Below, one piece after another: positions 18,339-27,047 of a DNA stretch of 64,000 nucleotides. The notes under the pieces are model-generated. The model did no database searches. It was not told the DNA's origin and saw nothing but the letters and a program-made list of their open reading frames with translations. The first letter of the stretch is position 1. Each line of letters starts with the position of its first letter. This stretch comes from Pseudoteredinibacter isoporae (GTDB lineage: Bacteria > Pseudomonadota > Gammaproteobacteria > Pseudomonadales > Cellvibrionaceae). Where the stretch lies: assembly GCF_011602085.1 (NCBI RefSeq), contig NZ_JAAONY010000002.1, positions 620,001-684,000 of the forward strand, read 5' to 3'. Position numbers and translations under genes: made by a program.

Positions 18339-18779
18339 TTAGGATTCGAGCAATCCTGAATTCGAAATGGCAATGCTTCTTGGCTTCATCGCCTCAGGAA
18401 TTTCCCTGCGCAAATCGATATGTAAAAGACCATTTTCCATATGGGCATGTTCTACACGAACGTGATCTGCAAGTTGGAAACGGCGCTCAAAGTTACGGGC
18501 CGCAATACCTTGATGCAGATAGGTCTTTTCTTCCTTGGCGGCTTCTTTCTTGCCGGCAATGGTTAATTTGTTCTCTTCAACCTCTATTCCCAACTCCGCT
18601 TCAGCGAAACCGGCCACCGCCATAGTAATGCGGTATTTGTCTTCGCCAGTAAGCTCTATATTGTAAGGTGGGTAGCTGGGTTGGTTCTGTTCGGTCGCTG
18701 TCAGGCTGTCGAGAATATTGGCCATACGATCAAAGCCAATCGACGAACGGTACAGTGGTGATAAATCGAAATTACGCAT
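18339..18779 (-). CDS. ibpA: small heat-shock protein, IbpA/Hsp20 family
   Basis: 146 residues from ATG 18779, beginning MRNFDLSPLYRSSIGFDRM, the IbpA-type N terminus. The alpha-crystallin domain covers about 38-128 (YNIELTGEDKYRITMAVAGF; LTIAGKKE; NGLLHIDLRREIPE), followed by a short tail with the IAI-type motif (RSIAIS). IbpA holds aggregating proteins in a refoldable state in the cytoplasm. The open frame extends to 18872, but that stretch is the 5' leader: it carries a ROSE-like thermometer, and a sigma32-type promoter lies upstream. AAGGA with an eight-base spacer precedes 18779. Two paralogous exported coiled-coil genes flank it. Confidence 0.93.
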   Translation of the reverse strand: MRNFDLSPLYRSSIGFDRMANILDSLTATEQNQPSYPPYNIELTGEDKYRITMAVAGFAEAELGIEVEENKLTIAGKKEAAKEEKTYLHQGIAARNFERRFQLADHVRVEHAHMENGLLHIDLRREIPEAMKPRSIAISNSGLLES

Positions 18780-18880
18780 AAGAAATATCCTTAAGATTAA
18801 GCAATATTGATGTTTGCCAGACCTCTTGGTCCTGGCTGAGTGGCACAGCGTGTGCCGGTTTTTGACCCCCATCAGGCGGG
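18780..18880 (-). promoter_or_regulatory. ROSE-like RNA thermometer in the hsp20 leader
   Basis: The roughly 100-base leader folds by eye into successive hairpins: GACCC/GGGTC, GGCACA-CGC-TGTGCC (perfect), GCCAG(G)ACC/GGTCTGGC, and a start-proximal hairpin at 18786-18806. In the last, UAUUGCUUA pairs with UAAGGAUA so that the AAGGA ribosome site is covered with one G bulged, the hallmark UUGCU/AGGA pairing of ROSE elements that control rhizobial and gammaproteobacterial small heat-shock genes. Warming would open it and allow translation. The pairing is visible in sequence; thermosensing is inferred from the family. Confidence 0.75.
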
Positions 18881-18887
18881 TCTAATA

Positions 18888-18918
18888 TCAATATGGGGCT
18901 TCGCTTGAAGATATCAAG
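18888..18918 (-). promoter_or_regulatory. sigma32-type promoter of hsp20
   Basis: Minus strand CTTGATA (18912-18918), 13 bases, CCCCATATTGA (18888-18898), an excellent match to the sigma32 consensus. Transcription would begin near 18880, giving the leader that holds the thermometer. Confidence 0.75.
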
Positions 18919-18944
18919 GCTTGGGGAAAACTTTTTGGGAATGG

Positions 18945-18972
18945 CTGGGCTCAACAGGAAAGCTGAGCCCAG
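18945..18972 (-). terminator. hairpin after coiled-coil protein B gene
   Basis: CTGGGCTCA / 10-base loop / TGAGCCCAG, a perfect 9-bp stem 20 bases past the stop at 18994. It lacks a good T-tract, so termination efficiency is uncertain. Confidence 0.4.
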
Positions 18973-18993
18973 TAAAGAGCCTATCGCGGAGAA

Positions 18994-20055
18994 TTATTGC
19001 AACAAGGACTTACGATACATACTTAGGCGAGGCTTACCCTTGCGGCTGGTATCGTAGAGAAACACATACACCTGGCCTTCATCTGAAGAAGGAATCGTGC
19101 CACGGTAATGGTGAGAACCCACCTTAAACATGTGACGACCACCCGTCACCGCGGATTCAGCGCGATATTGATGATTGCCCAAAAATTCAAAGCCCGCATC
19201 CACAGTATCGCTTTTAATGCGCAGATTTCGGTACAACTGACGACCAGAGCGCTCAGGCCCAGACAAGGCTTCCGTAAGGCGCTTTTCTTCAGCTTGCGCC
19301 TGTTGTCGAGCCAGTTCATCCAAAGCCGCCATTTGATCTTTAGTTTCCTGGTCATTGCCAGGAGACGCTGGTTTAGGCTCTTCAATTTTAGGGTCTTCTA
19401 CCTTCGGCTGTTCCTGTTTGGGAATATCAGCTTGCGCCAATTTCGGTGTTTCGACGGCAGGTTTGGATACGGGAGCCGGGGTTTTCGCTAAGGTTTGCTG
19501 AACCTGAGGCTTTGGTTCAGGTATGGACTGACGTCGTTGCTGCTCAGCTTTGGCAAGCTGCGCAGCCTTGTTCTTTGCTTCATCGCGCAGGCGAGCAATT
19601 TTGGCTTCCTGCTTGGCGATATTGCTACGACTTTTAGTCAACTGGGCACGTGCTTTAGCCAACGCGTCCTGTTCCTGGGTGAGCTTGCCTTCAATTCTCT
19701 GGATGCGCTTGTGGCGGTTTTTTACGCCGCGTTTGGCCATGGAAACGCCATGTTCCGCAAGCTTGCGCTGGCGAGCCATCGCCTCTCCACCTGCTGTCGC
19801 CGTGGCCAGTTCCTGCTCTTTTTCCTGAAGTTCGCGCTCAGCATCAGCCAAGTCGTTTTGGGCAGTTTGCAGCTTACGCTCGAAATCCAGTAAGGATTGC
19901 TCCTTATCCTGCAAGGACAACTGCTGGTTTTCAGACACTTGCTGCAAACGTAACAAAACATCACGCTCTACCGACAAATCTGCCGCTTCCAGAACCGTGT
20001 TAAATGAGAGAGTTAGGGCGCCGATAACGGCACCAAAAAGAATTTTGAATCCCAT
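18994..20055 (-). CDS. exported coiled-coil protein B with unrecognised C-terminal domain (paralogue of 17113-18147)
   Basis: 353 residues from ATG 20055. It has a signal peptide (FGAVIGALTLSFNTVLEA), a coiled coil at about 28-170 with EHGVSMAKRGVKNRHKRIQR (matching protein A), a Pro/Lys/Glu-rich linker at about 175-245 with KPA and EPKP runs, and the same ~90-residue C-terminal domain as protein A (GRQLYRNLRIK; YRAES; SSDEGQVYVFLYD; MYRKSLLQ). Predicted periplasmic. The frame could start at GTG 20064, but AGGTG six bases before ATG 20055 fits better. That ribosome site lies at the edge of a perfect 20-bp palindrome (20063-20082). No known family recognised. Confidence 0.75.
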   Translation of the reverse strand: MGFKILFGAVIGALTLSFNTVLEAADLSVERDVLLRLQQVSENQQLSLQDKEQSLLDFERKLQTAQNDLADAERELQEKEQELATATAGGEAMARQRKLAEHGVSMAKRGVKNRHKRIQRIEGKLTQEQDALAKARAQLTKSRSNIAKQEAKIARLRDEAKNKAAQLAKAEQQRRQSIPEPKPQVQQTLAKTPAPVSKPAVETPKLAQADIPKQEQPKVEDPKIEEPKPASPGNDQETKDQMAALDELARQQAQAEEKRLTEALSGPERSGRQLYRNLRIKSDTVDAGFEFLGNHQYRAESAVTGGRHMFKVGSHHYRGTIPSSDEGQVYVFLYDTSRKGKPRLSMYRKSLLQ

Positions 20056-20062
20056 GGGTGTC

Positions 20063-20082
20063 ACCTACATAGCTATGTAGGT
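20063..20082. promoter_or_regulatory. perfect 20-bp palindrome at the start of coiled-coil gene B
   Basis: ACCTACATAG followed by its exact reverse complement. On the minus-strand transcript its 3' arm contains AGGU, part of the ribosome site for ATG 20055. It may be a dimeric repressor operator, or an RNA hairpin that hides the ribosome site. Confidence 0.55.
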
Positions 20083-20213
20083 CTAACGAAGCTCAAGGTG
20101 CCCTACTCAGCAAATATAAGCAGCCCTTCACAGTTTTGAGACCTGCTTCACACTTTTTATTTGGAGGGTTTTTGATGCCACACTTCAGGTCGTGCAAGAA
20201 CAGACTTTCTGCC

Positions 20214-21071
20214 CTAAAAGCGCCAACCATAGCGGCTATAAAAGCGCGCTGCCGAACAGATAAAATACCATTGATGCCGTAAGGTTTTTCCGCTGACCCC
20301 GCCTCCTTCATGCTGAATACACACTGTGGGCTCATAGCGTAGTCGCCAGGAATTGGCCCGCAAACGCTCGCAGAGGTCAAAGTCCTCAAAATACAAAAAG
20401 TAAGCTCGATCAAAACCGTTAATGTCTTGCAAGGCCGACAAACGGCAAAAGTAAAAACAACCGCCGGCCATTTCCACATCAAAAGCCGATTCCGGGTCTT
20501 GCTCTGCGTAAACGTAGCGCTGCTGTTGCTCCGCCCACAAAGTGCTCTTCAGGTATCGTCCCATAAGAATTCGCAAGCCCGGATAGCGCTTTGCCACATG
20601 GGGGACAGCCTCGTAATTGTCGAGAATTCTGGGGCTGATCAGCGCAATATCCTGCTGTTTGCTGATGCATTTGTAGCTAAGCAGTAAGGTATCTTCAGCC
20701 AGATAAACATCGGGGTTTAGCACCACGTGAAAGCGCGTGTCCTTCGCTCGGTCTTCCTTCCCAACATATTGTTCAGAAGGTACTTTTTCCAATGCTTGAT
20801 TGTGTGCATCACCATAGCCTTTATTCTCAGAACTCTTAATCAGCTCAAGGCGCATCCCTTCGGGTAAATGGCACTGGGAGATCAGCGTTTCGATGGTGCG
20901 CAGATAATGTTCATCCACACTGTTGTCGACAAAGAAAAACCGCAGACTTGCGGTCGGATATACATTGGAAAAATGTGCGAACGATTTCGCCACACTCTGA
21001 AGATGACGCGCAACCATATCAGCGGGGCTGTGATACAAAACCACCGATGCCGTCAGTTGCACGTCAGTCAC
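20214..21071 (-). CDS. family 2 glycosyltransferase, probably rhamnosyltransferase-like
   Basis: 285 residues, GTG start. GT2 features: N-terminal TASVVLYHSPADMV, the FFVDNSVDE nucleotide-binding segment, VVLNPDVYL in the DxD region, and the acceptor-site segment FDRAYFLYFEDFDLCERL typical of WbbL-like rhamnosyltransferases. It transfers a sugar from a nucleotide donor to a surface polysaccharide or lipid-linked acceptor at the inner membrane face. It begins four bases after rmlB ends and closes the rml operon, so dTDP-L-rhamnose is the likely donor (inferred from context). The acceptor is unknown. Confidence 0.85.
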   Translation of the reverse strand: MTDVQLTASVVLYHSPADMVARHLQSVAKSFAHFSNVYPTASLRFFFVDNSVDEHYLRTIETLISQCHLPEGMRLELIKSSENKGYGDAHNQALEKVPSEQYVGKEDRAKDTRFHVVLNPDVYLAEDTLLLSYKCISKQQDIALISPRILDNYEAVPHVAKRYPGLRILMGRYLKSTLWAEQQQRYVYAEQDPESAFDVEMAGGCFYFCRLSALQDINGFDRAYFLYFEDFDLCERLRANSWRLRYEPTVCIQHEGGGVSGKTLRHQWYFICSAARFYSRYGWRF

Positions 21072-21075
21072 AGGA

Positions 21076-22119
21076 TCAAGCCTTCAGGGCTTCTGTTAGA
21101 TACCAATCCAGGGTTTTGGCAATTCCGGTTTCAAAAGTTTCCTTCGGGTGATAGTTCAGCTCCGCGTGACATTTGCCAGGATCAATGGCATAACGACGGT
21201 CGTGGCCGGCTCGATCTTTTACAAAACTGATCAGATCTCGGGCCTTGGAGCCATTGGCAACGGGCGAGCTGTTGAAGCGTGCAAGGTATTCGGGATTGTC
21301 TTGCAGCTTTTTATCGATCAAATCGCAGATCAATTCAACAATGTGCAGGTTGGCCCATTCGTTTTCACCGCCTACGTTGTACACCTCGCCAGCGTTGCCT
21401 TTCTGCAGAATCAAATCGATAGCGTAACAATGATCATCGACATACAACCAGTCGCGAATATTCATGCCATCGCCGTAAATGGGCAATTGCTTACCATGCA
21501 GGATGTTATGAATAATCAGCGGAATCAGTTTTTCTTTATCCTGTCTCGGGCCGTAATTGTTGGAGCAGTTGCTGGTGCTCACGTTCAGACCATAGGTATG
21601 GTGGTAAGCTCGAACCAGATGATCCGATGCCGCCTTACTGGCCGAGTAAGGTGAATTGGGTGCGAAAGCCGTGGTTTCGCTGAATGCTGGATCATCAGCT
21701 TCCAAGCTTCCGTAAACCTCATCGGTCGACACATGATGAAAGCGATGGCCGGGCTTTTCCTGGTCAATCCAGTATTGCTTCGCCAGCTTCAGCAGATTGT
21801 GTGTGCCGATGATGTTGGTTTCGATAAATGCATCTGGTCCGGTAATGGAACGATCCACGTGGGATTCAGCCGCGAAGTGTACGATATGATCAAACGGGTA
21901 TTTCGCAAACAACTCTTCCAGAAGGGCATAATCGCGAATATCGCCGTGCACAAATTCCAGGCCGGCCTGCGCTTGCAGCTCACTCAAATATTCCTGATGA
22001 CCGGCATAGGTCAATGCATCCAGAACAACAACCTTGTCCTCAGGATATTGCTTGGCCCAATAGTGACAAAAGTTAGAGCCAATAAAACCAGCGCCGCCGG
22101 TTACCAAAAGTGTTTTCAT
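21076..22119 (-). CDS. rmlB: dTDP-glucose 4,6-dehydratase
   Basis: 347 residues. Extended SDR with N-terminal NAD motif TGGAGFIGSNF (7-17), catalytic T132-D133-E134 (STDEVYGSL) and Y158xxxK162 (YSASK), all in family positions. It converts dTDP-glucose to dTDP-4-keto-6-deoxyglucose, the second step of dTDP-L-rhamnose synthesis. It is fourth in the minus-strand order rmlA-C-D-B-GT, 10 bases from rmlD. All residues needed for activity are present. Confidence 0.95.
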   Translation of the reverse strand: MKTLLVTGGAGFIGSNFCHYWAKQYPEDKVVVLDALTYAGHQEYLSELQAQAGLEFVHGDIRDYALLEELFAKYPFDHIVHFAAESHVDRSITGPDAFIETNIIGTHNLLKLAKQYWIDQEKPGHRFHHVSTDEVYGSLEADDPAFSETTAFAPNSPYSASKAASDHLVRAYHHTYGLNVSTSNCSNNYGPRQDKEKLIPLIIHNILHGKQLPIYGDGMNIRDWLYVDDHCYAIDLILQKGNAGEVYNVGGENEWANLHIVELICDLIDKKLQDNPEYLARFNSSPVANGSKARDLISFVKDRAGHDRRYAIDPGKCHAELNYHPKETFETGIAKTLDWYLTEALKA

Positions 22120-22129
22120 AATTCAGTCT

Positions 22130-23011
22130 CTAGTGCTTTTCTTGCTCGCCAAGTGTGTTCAACATCTGTGTCAGTGCCAAACGCCAATGCTCGGGCTCGG
22201 CATTCACAGCCTCATAGCTGGCGCTGCAATCGAGAACGCTGTAGTGCGGTCGCTGAGCCGGTGTTGGATACTGTTCAGAACGAATCGGTTTTACCCTCGG
22301 CGCCTGACTTAACAAGCCTTGATCTACAGCCAACTCAAAAATGCCGTTGGCAAAATCATACCAACTGCAAACACCGGCATCGCAACAATGGAAAATGTTC
22401 TGCTCGCTGGATGAGTCTCGTAACTTCCAGATAAACGCCGCCAGATTACGAGCGTATGTTGGACTACCAATTTGATCGGCCACCACCGTTAGCTGATCGC
22501 GCTCACGTGCCAATCGCAACATGGTTTTTACAAAGTTGGCACCATGTTCACTGTATACCCAGGCGGTGCGAACAACGCGCGCATGGGGAGATTTTAATGC
22601 CGCCAGTTCACCCTCATGCTTACTGCTACCGTAAACACCGAGTGGCTGACATTTCGAATCAGGCGCATAGGGCTTGCCCTGCTCGCCGGAAAACACAAAA
22701 TCAGTCGATACCTGAATCAACGGGCACTGCTGCTCAATGCTGTAGCGCGCCATTTGCTCAACAGCGTCTCGGTTAATCGCCAATGCAAGCTCAGCTTCGG
22801 ATTCTGATTTGTCTACTGCGGTATAGGCAGCAGCATTGATGATGTAGCCCGGTTGATGTTTGCACAGATAGTGGTCTACCGATTCTGTGTCGGCCATATT
22901 CAATTCATCGCGGCCAGGGCACAGAATTTCTTCACCCTGATTTTCCTGCGAGGCAATTTCCTGAAGGTGGTAGCCCAACTGCCCTGTGGCACCGGTAATA
23001 AGAATTTTCAT
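22130..23011 (-). CDS. rmlD: dTDP-4-dehydrorhamnose reductase
   Basis: 293 residues. SDR-type reductase with N-terminal NAD(P)H motif TGATGQLGYHL (6-16), INAAAYTAVDKSE, and the catalytic YGSSKHEGE (YxxxK). It reduces dTDP-4-keto-L-rhamnose to dTDP-L-rhamnose, the last step of the pathway. It sits between rmlC (20 bases) and rmlB (10 bases) in the same operon. The family assignment is clear from the motif set and the neighbours. Confidence 0.94.
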   Translation of the reverse strand: MKILITGATGQLGYHLQEIASQENQGEEILCPGRDELNMADTESVDHYLCKHQPGYIINAAAYTAVDKSESEAELALAINRDAVEQMARYSIEQQCPLIQVSTDFVFSGEQGKPYAPDSKCQPLGVYGSSKHEGELAALKSPHARVVRTAWVYSEHGANFVKTMLRLARERDQLTVVADQIGSPTYARNLAAFIWKLRDSSSEQNIFHCCDAGVCSWYDFANGIFELAVDQGLLSQAPRVKPIRSEQYPTPAQRPHYSVLDCSASYEAVNAEPEHWRLALTQMLNTLGEQEKH

Positions 23012-23031
23012 CCTGCCTGTAACCTGTCAAA

Positions 23032-23616
23032 TCAACCTATCAATCCGCCGCTCAGCTCACGGCTCAAAAAGCTGGGGGCCTGATCAAGCAGGAAGCCTTC
23101 TTTATCCTTGGCTGACAAACTGGGTTCTTCCAGTCCAGCTTCGGACAAGGGCCAATCAATGCCCACAGTGGGGTCATCCCAACGCAGCGAAACTTCACTT
23201 TCAGGGTGATAGTAATCCGTGCATTTGTATACGAATTCCGCCATGTCACTCAGCACCAAAAAACCGTGGGCGAAACCCGGTGGCACCCAGAACAGATGCT
23301 TGTTCTCTTCTGACAGTCTGGCGGCAGCGTATTTGCCGAAGGTTGGAGAATCGCGACGCATATCCACAGCGACATCAAACACATCGCCACGAACCACTCT
23401 CACGAGCTTGCCCTGGGTTTGTTCCATTTGATAGTGCAAACCGCGCAATACGCCCTTCGAAGAGGAGCTGTGGTTATCTTGAACAAAGTTATATTCCAAA
23501 CCACGCTCGGAAAACCAGGACTCACGAAAGGTCTCTAGAAAAAAGCCGCGCTCATCACCAAAAACCCGAGGTTTAAACAGCAGTACATCCGCAATCGTTG
23601 TTTCTTGGCAATCCAT
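23032..23616 (-). CDS. rmlC: dTDP-4-dehydrorhamnose 3,5-epimerase
   Basis: 194 residues. Cupin-fold epimerase with family phrases KPRVFGDERGFFLETF, QDNHSSSSKGVLRGLHYQ (catalytic His in LRGLHYQ), VAVDMRRDSPTFGK and WVPPGFAHGFLVLS. It epimerises C3 and C5 of the dTDP-4-keto-6-deoxyglucose made by RmlB. Its ATG overlaps the rmlA stop codon (TAATG at 23616), implying translational coupling. Confidence 0.95.
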   Translation of the reverse strand: MDCQETTIADVLLFKPRVFGDERGFFLETFRESWFSERGLEYNFVQDNHSSSSKGVLRGLHYQMEQTQGKLVRVVRGDVFDVAVDMRRDSPTFGKYAAARLSEENKHLFWVPPGFAHGFLVLSDMAEFVYKCTDYYHPESEVSLRWDDPTVGIDWPLSEAGLEEPSLSAKDKEGFLLDQAPSFLSRELSGGLIG

Positions 23617-24518
23617 TAAAATACCTGGTCTTCTAGTACATCCAACAGGTATTTGCCATAACCGCTTTTCTCCAGCGGCTTGGCCAGAGCTTTCAGTTGT
23701 TCGGCATCAATGTAGCCCATACGGTAAGCAATCTCTTCCGGACAGGCAACTTTCAGACCCTGGCGCTTTTCAAGAGTGCGAATAAAGTAACCAGCTTCCA
23801 GCAGATTGTCATGGGTACCGGTATCAAGCCAGGCAGCACCGCGACCCAACAGCTCAACCGTCAAACTGCCATCGTCCAGGTAAGCTTTGTTCACATCGGT
23901 GATTTCCAGCTCGCCGCGATCAGATGGCTTAATGGATTTAGCGATATCGATCACGCGATTATCGTAAAAATAAAGTCCGGTAACGGCATATTTGGACTTC
24001 GGCTGGGTTGGCTTCTCTTCGATGGAAAGCACCTTGCCTTCCGGGCTGAACTCCACCACACCATAAGCGCGCGGATCATCAACATGGTAACCAAAAACAG
24101 TCGCACCACCCTCTTGGGCACAGGCACGCTGCAAAATGCTCTGGAAGTCCTGAGAATAGAAGATATTGTCACCCAGAACCAAAGCGCAATCGCTGTCACC
24201 AATAAACTTTTCGCCGATGATGAAGGCTTGGGCAAGGCCATCCGGAGAAGGCTGAACTTCATATTGGATATTCAAGCCCCACTCTTTGCCATCACCCAAC
24301 AGTTCTTCATAAGCGGGCAAATCACGCGGTGTGGAGATCAGCAGGATATCTCGAATGCCTGCCAGCATCAGAGTACTAAGGGGATAATAAACCATGGGTT
24401 TATCGTAGATGGGGACCATCTGCTTGCTGATTGAACGGGTGATTGGGTAAAGGCGAGTGCCCGAACCGCCAGCCAAAATAATCCCTTTGCGGCCATTCGG
24501 GTTAATGGATTCTGTCAT
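23616..24518 (-). CDS. rmlA: glucose-1-phosphate thymidylyltransferase
   Basis: 300 residues from ATG 24518. The nucleotidyltransferase motif [20 protein letters not shown] is at about 12-31, with [20 protein letters not shown] and [10 protein letters not shown] following. It makes dTDP-glucose from dTTP and glucose-1-phosphate and is normally feedback-inhibited by dTDP-L-rhamnose. The frame could open five codons earlier at a TTG (24533), but GGGA before ATG 24518 and the family N terminus favour the latter. It is first in the rml operon, downstream of ihfB. Confidence 0.95.
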   Translation of the reverse strand: MTESINPNGRKGIILAGGSGTRLYPITRSISKQMVPIYDKPMVYYPLSTLMLAGIRDILLISTPRDLPAYEELLGDGKEWGLNIQYEVQPSPDGLAQAFIIGEKFIGDSDCALVLGDNIFYSQDFQSILQRACAQEGGATVFGYHVDDPRAYGVVEFSPEGKVLSIEEKPTQPKSKYAVTGLYFYDNRVIDIAKSIKPSDRGELEITDVNKAYLDDGSLTVELLGRGAAWLDTGTHDNLLEAGYFIRTLEKRQGLKVACPEEIAYRMGYIDAEQLKALAKPLEKSGYGKYLLDVLEDQVF

Positions 24519-24636
24519 GTATGTACATCCCAATAATAAGTCCGCCCACCGAGCTAAGCGGTGGCCGGAAAATAAGACGATGACGGGCAGAAATGCCCTA
24601 ATAAAACTATAGGCGTGATTTTACAGCAGTGAGGCG

Positions 24637-24930
24637 CTAAGAGCGATGCAAGCCTTCGTTAACTCGGTCGCGTAATTCTTTACCCGGTTTGAAATGAGGG
24701 ACATGTTTACCCTCCAACTCAACCGAGTCACCTGTCTTCGGATTTCGCCCTACACGTGATGCCCGGTAATGCAGTGAAAAGCTGCCAAAGCCTCGAATTT
24801 CGATGCGTTCACCGGTCGCCAACATCTTGGAAATATATTCCAGCATCAATTTTACCGCCAACTCCACGTCCTTCTGGGACAGCTGGTCTTGATGTATGGC
24901 TATTTTGTCGATCAATTCTGATTTGGTCAT
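24637..24930 (-). CDS. ihfB: integration host factor subunit beta
   Basis: 97 residues. IHF/HU fold beginning [11 protein letters not shown], with the beta-arm [20 protein letters not shown] and the IHF-beta end [17 protein letters not shown]. With IHF-alpha it bends DNA sharply at specific sites in recombination, replication and sigma54 transcription. It lies downstream of rpsA, the conserved rpsA-ihfB pair. The rpsA terminator at 25052-25081 lies between them, so ihfB probably has its own promoter. Confidence 0.95.
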   Translation of the reverse strand: MTKSELIDKIAIHQDQLSQKDVELAVKLMLEYISKMLATGERIEIRGFGSFSLHYRASRVGRNPKTGDSVELEGKHVPHFKPGKELRDRVNEGLHRS

Positions 24931-25051
24931 GGCACACCTTCAGTTAACCTGAAATATCTACCGCCCAACAACAATAACCCGATAAAACATTAAAAATCAA
25001 CAAGTTATGTGAAATTAACGCACGCTTCCATAAAATCGATCCCTAAAAACG

Positions 25052-25081
25052 AAAAAAGGCGGGTTAAAACCCGCCTTTTTC
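25052..25081. terminator. intrinsic terminator after rpsA
   Basis: AAAAAGGCGGGTT / AACCCGCCTTTTT, a perfect stem of up to 14 pairs with A/T tracts on both sides, 17 bases past the rpsA stop. Confidence 0.92.
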
Positions 25082-25097
25082 AGTCAAAATCAAGCAA

Positions 25098-26783
25098 TTA
25101 CTGCTTGTCTTGGCTCGCCATTTGCGCCTTGATCAGGTCACCAATGGTTGCAGGAGCGACCTGCTCAGCAGACTTCGCAGAGTGCTCTTTGATTGCACTC
25201 TTCTCGTCGTCGTAGTCCTTCGCCTTGATAGACAGGTTGATCGCACGATTCTTGCGGTCAACGCTAACGATCTTAGCTTCAACTTCTTCGCCTTCTTTCA
25301 GCACGTTACGGGCATCTTCTACCTTGTCACGGCTGATTTCAGAGGCTTTCAGTACGGCTTCAACGTCGTCAGCCAAAACAACAACGGCTGCTTTAGCATC
25401 AACTTCTTTCACAGTACCAACAACGATGGCGCCCTTGTCGTTCTGAGCAACGTAGTCAGAGAACGGATCCGCATCCAACTGCTTGATACCCAGAGAGATA
25501 CGCTCACGCTCAGGGTCGATCGCCAGGATTACGGTTTCCAGCTCATCGCCTTTCTTGTAGTTGCGAACGGCTTCTTCGCCAGCTTCGTGCCAGGAGATGT
25601 CAGACAAGTGAACCAGACCATCGATACCACCTTCCAGACCGATGAAGATACCGAAATCAGTAATAGACTTGATCTTACCGGTAACTTTGTCGCCCTTGGC
25701 ACTGGTGCGCGCGAAGGCATCCCATGGGTTTTCTTGACACTGCTTGATACCCAGAGAAATACGACGACGCTCTTCGTCGATATCCAGAACCATTACTTCC
25801 AGCTCGTCGCCAACATTAACGACTTTGGATGGGTGGATGTTCTTGTTGGTCCAATCCATTTCAGAAACGTGAACCAGACCTTCAACACCCTCTTCCAACT
25901 CGGCGAAACAACCGTAGTCAGTCAAGTTAGTCACAACAGCCTTGATGCGAGCACCTTCAGGGTAACGGTTGGTGATCTGGATCCATGGATCTTCACCCAA
26001 CTGCTTCAGACCCAGAGATACGCGGTTACGCTCACGGTCGAACTTCAATACTTTAACGTCGATCTCGTCACCAACATTTACGATCTCGCTTGGGTGCTTG
26101 ATGCGCTTCCAAGCCATGTCAGTGATGTGCAGCAAGCCGTCAACGCCACCCAGGTCAACGAAGGCACCGTAGTCGGTCAGGTTCTTAACGATACCTTTAA
26201 CCGCCATACCTTCTTGCAGGTTGGCCAGCAGCTCTTCACGCTCAGCAGAGTTGGCGTGCTCCAGAACCGCACGACGAGAAACAACAACGTTGTTGCGCTT
26301 CTGGTCCAGCTTGATAACTTTGAATTCTAACTCTTTGCCTTCCAGGTGAGCCGTTTCGCGAACAGGGCGAACGTCTACCAGAGAACCAGGCAAGAAGGCA
26401 CGGATGCTGGAAACGTCAACGGTGAAACCACCCTTAACCTTACCATTGATAACACCGGTAACCACTTCATCGGCTTCATGAGCCGCTTCCAGAACAGTCC
26501 AAGCTTCAGCACGCTTGGCTTTTTCGCGGGACAGACGAGTCTCACCGAAACCGTCTTCAACACTTTCCAGTGCAACCTGAACTTCGTCGCCAACAGACAG
26601 GGTCAGCTCACCGCTCTCGTTCAGGAATTGGGCCGCAGGGATCACGCCTTCAGATTTCAGGCCAGCGTGTACAGTTACCCAATCTTTGTCTACATCGATA
26701 ACAACACCGGTTACGATCGAACCGGGAACCATATCAACGGACTTTAAACTTTCTTCAAATAATTCTGCAAAGCTTTCGCTCAT
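25098..26783 (-). CDS. rpsA: 30S ribosomal protein S1
   Basis: 561 residues (E. coli 557) from ATG 26783, beginning [13 protein letters not shown]. Six S1 RNA-binding domains are readable; domains 3-6 each contain the [21 protein letters not shown]-type end. S1 carries mRNA to the 30S subunit. The frame runs upstream to 26849 but AGGT seven to eight bases before 26783 and the family N terminus fix the start. In most gammaproteobacteria cmk directly precedes rpsA; here lapB lies between them. Confidence 0.97.
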   Translation of the reverse strand: MSESFAELFEESLKSVDMVPGSIVTGVVIDVDKDWVTVHAGLKSEGVIPAAQFLNESGELTLSVGDEVQVALESVEDGFGETRLSREKAKRAEAWTVLEAAHEADEVVTGVINGKVKGGFTVDVSSIRAFLPGSLVDVRPVRETAHLEGKELEFKVIKLDQKRNNVVVSRRAVLEHANSAEREELLANLQEGMAVKGIVKNLTDYGAFVDLGGVDGLLHITDMAWKRIKHPSEIVNVGDEIDVKVLKFDRERNRVSLGLKQLGEDPWIQITNRYPEGARIKAVVTNLTDYGCFAELEEGVEGLVHVSEMDWTNKNIHPSKVVNVGDELEVMVLDIDEERRRISLGIKQCQENPWDAFARTSAKGDKVTGKIKSITDFGIFIGLEGGIDGLVHLSDISWHEAGEEAVRNYKKGDELETVILAIDPERERISLGIKQLDADPFSDYVAQNDKGAIVVGTVKEVDAKAAVVVLADDVEAVLKASEISRDKVEDARNVLKEGEEVEAKIVSVDRKNRAINLSIKAKDYDDEKSAIKEHSAKSAEQVAPATIGDLIKAQMASQDKQ

Positions 26784-27047
26784 TACAATACCTATAGATA
26801 AAGGTGGTTTCGGCGCGTATCGATAAATGCCTGAAAACCACTCTGCCACACGGCCAGTCGCATGGGTCTGTTAATGAAATTGAGGGTAAACATGGCTGGC
26901 ATTACCCCCTTCGCATCGGCCAAATTCACTTGGCACAAAATTGCGAGGGGCGGAGACTATCAGAAAGCAGGGTTAATTTCAACGAAAACCCAGCAGTGGC
27001 GGGGGTTTAGGCCCAAACGGGAGAATTGTCGTGAAGATAGGCATCCC

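Noticed and set aside
18780-18872. 31-codon N-terminal extension of hsp20
   Set aside because: This is the untranslated leader containing the thermometer hairpins; family members start at MRNFDLSPL.
23697-24434. 245-codon plus-strand frame opposite rmlA
   Set aside because: Antisense shadow; rmlA on the other strand has full family motifs.
24546-24564. Hairpin CCACCG/CGGTGG between ihfB and rmlA as a terminator
   Set aside because: Short stem and no following T-tract; could be chance.
25110-26330. 406-codon open frame on the plus strand
   Set aside because: It lies exactly antisense to rpsA, has no domain, and reflects the codon bias of the S1 gene.
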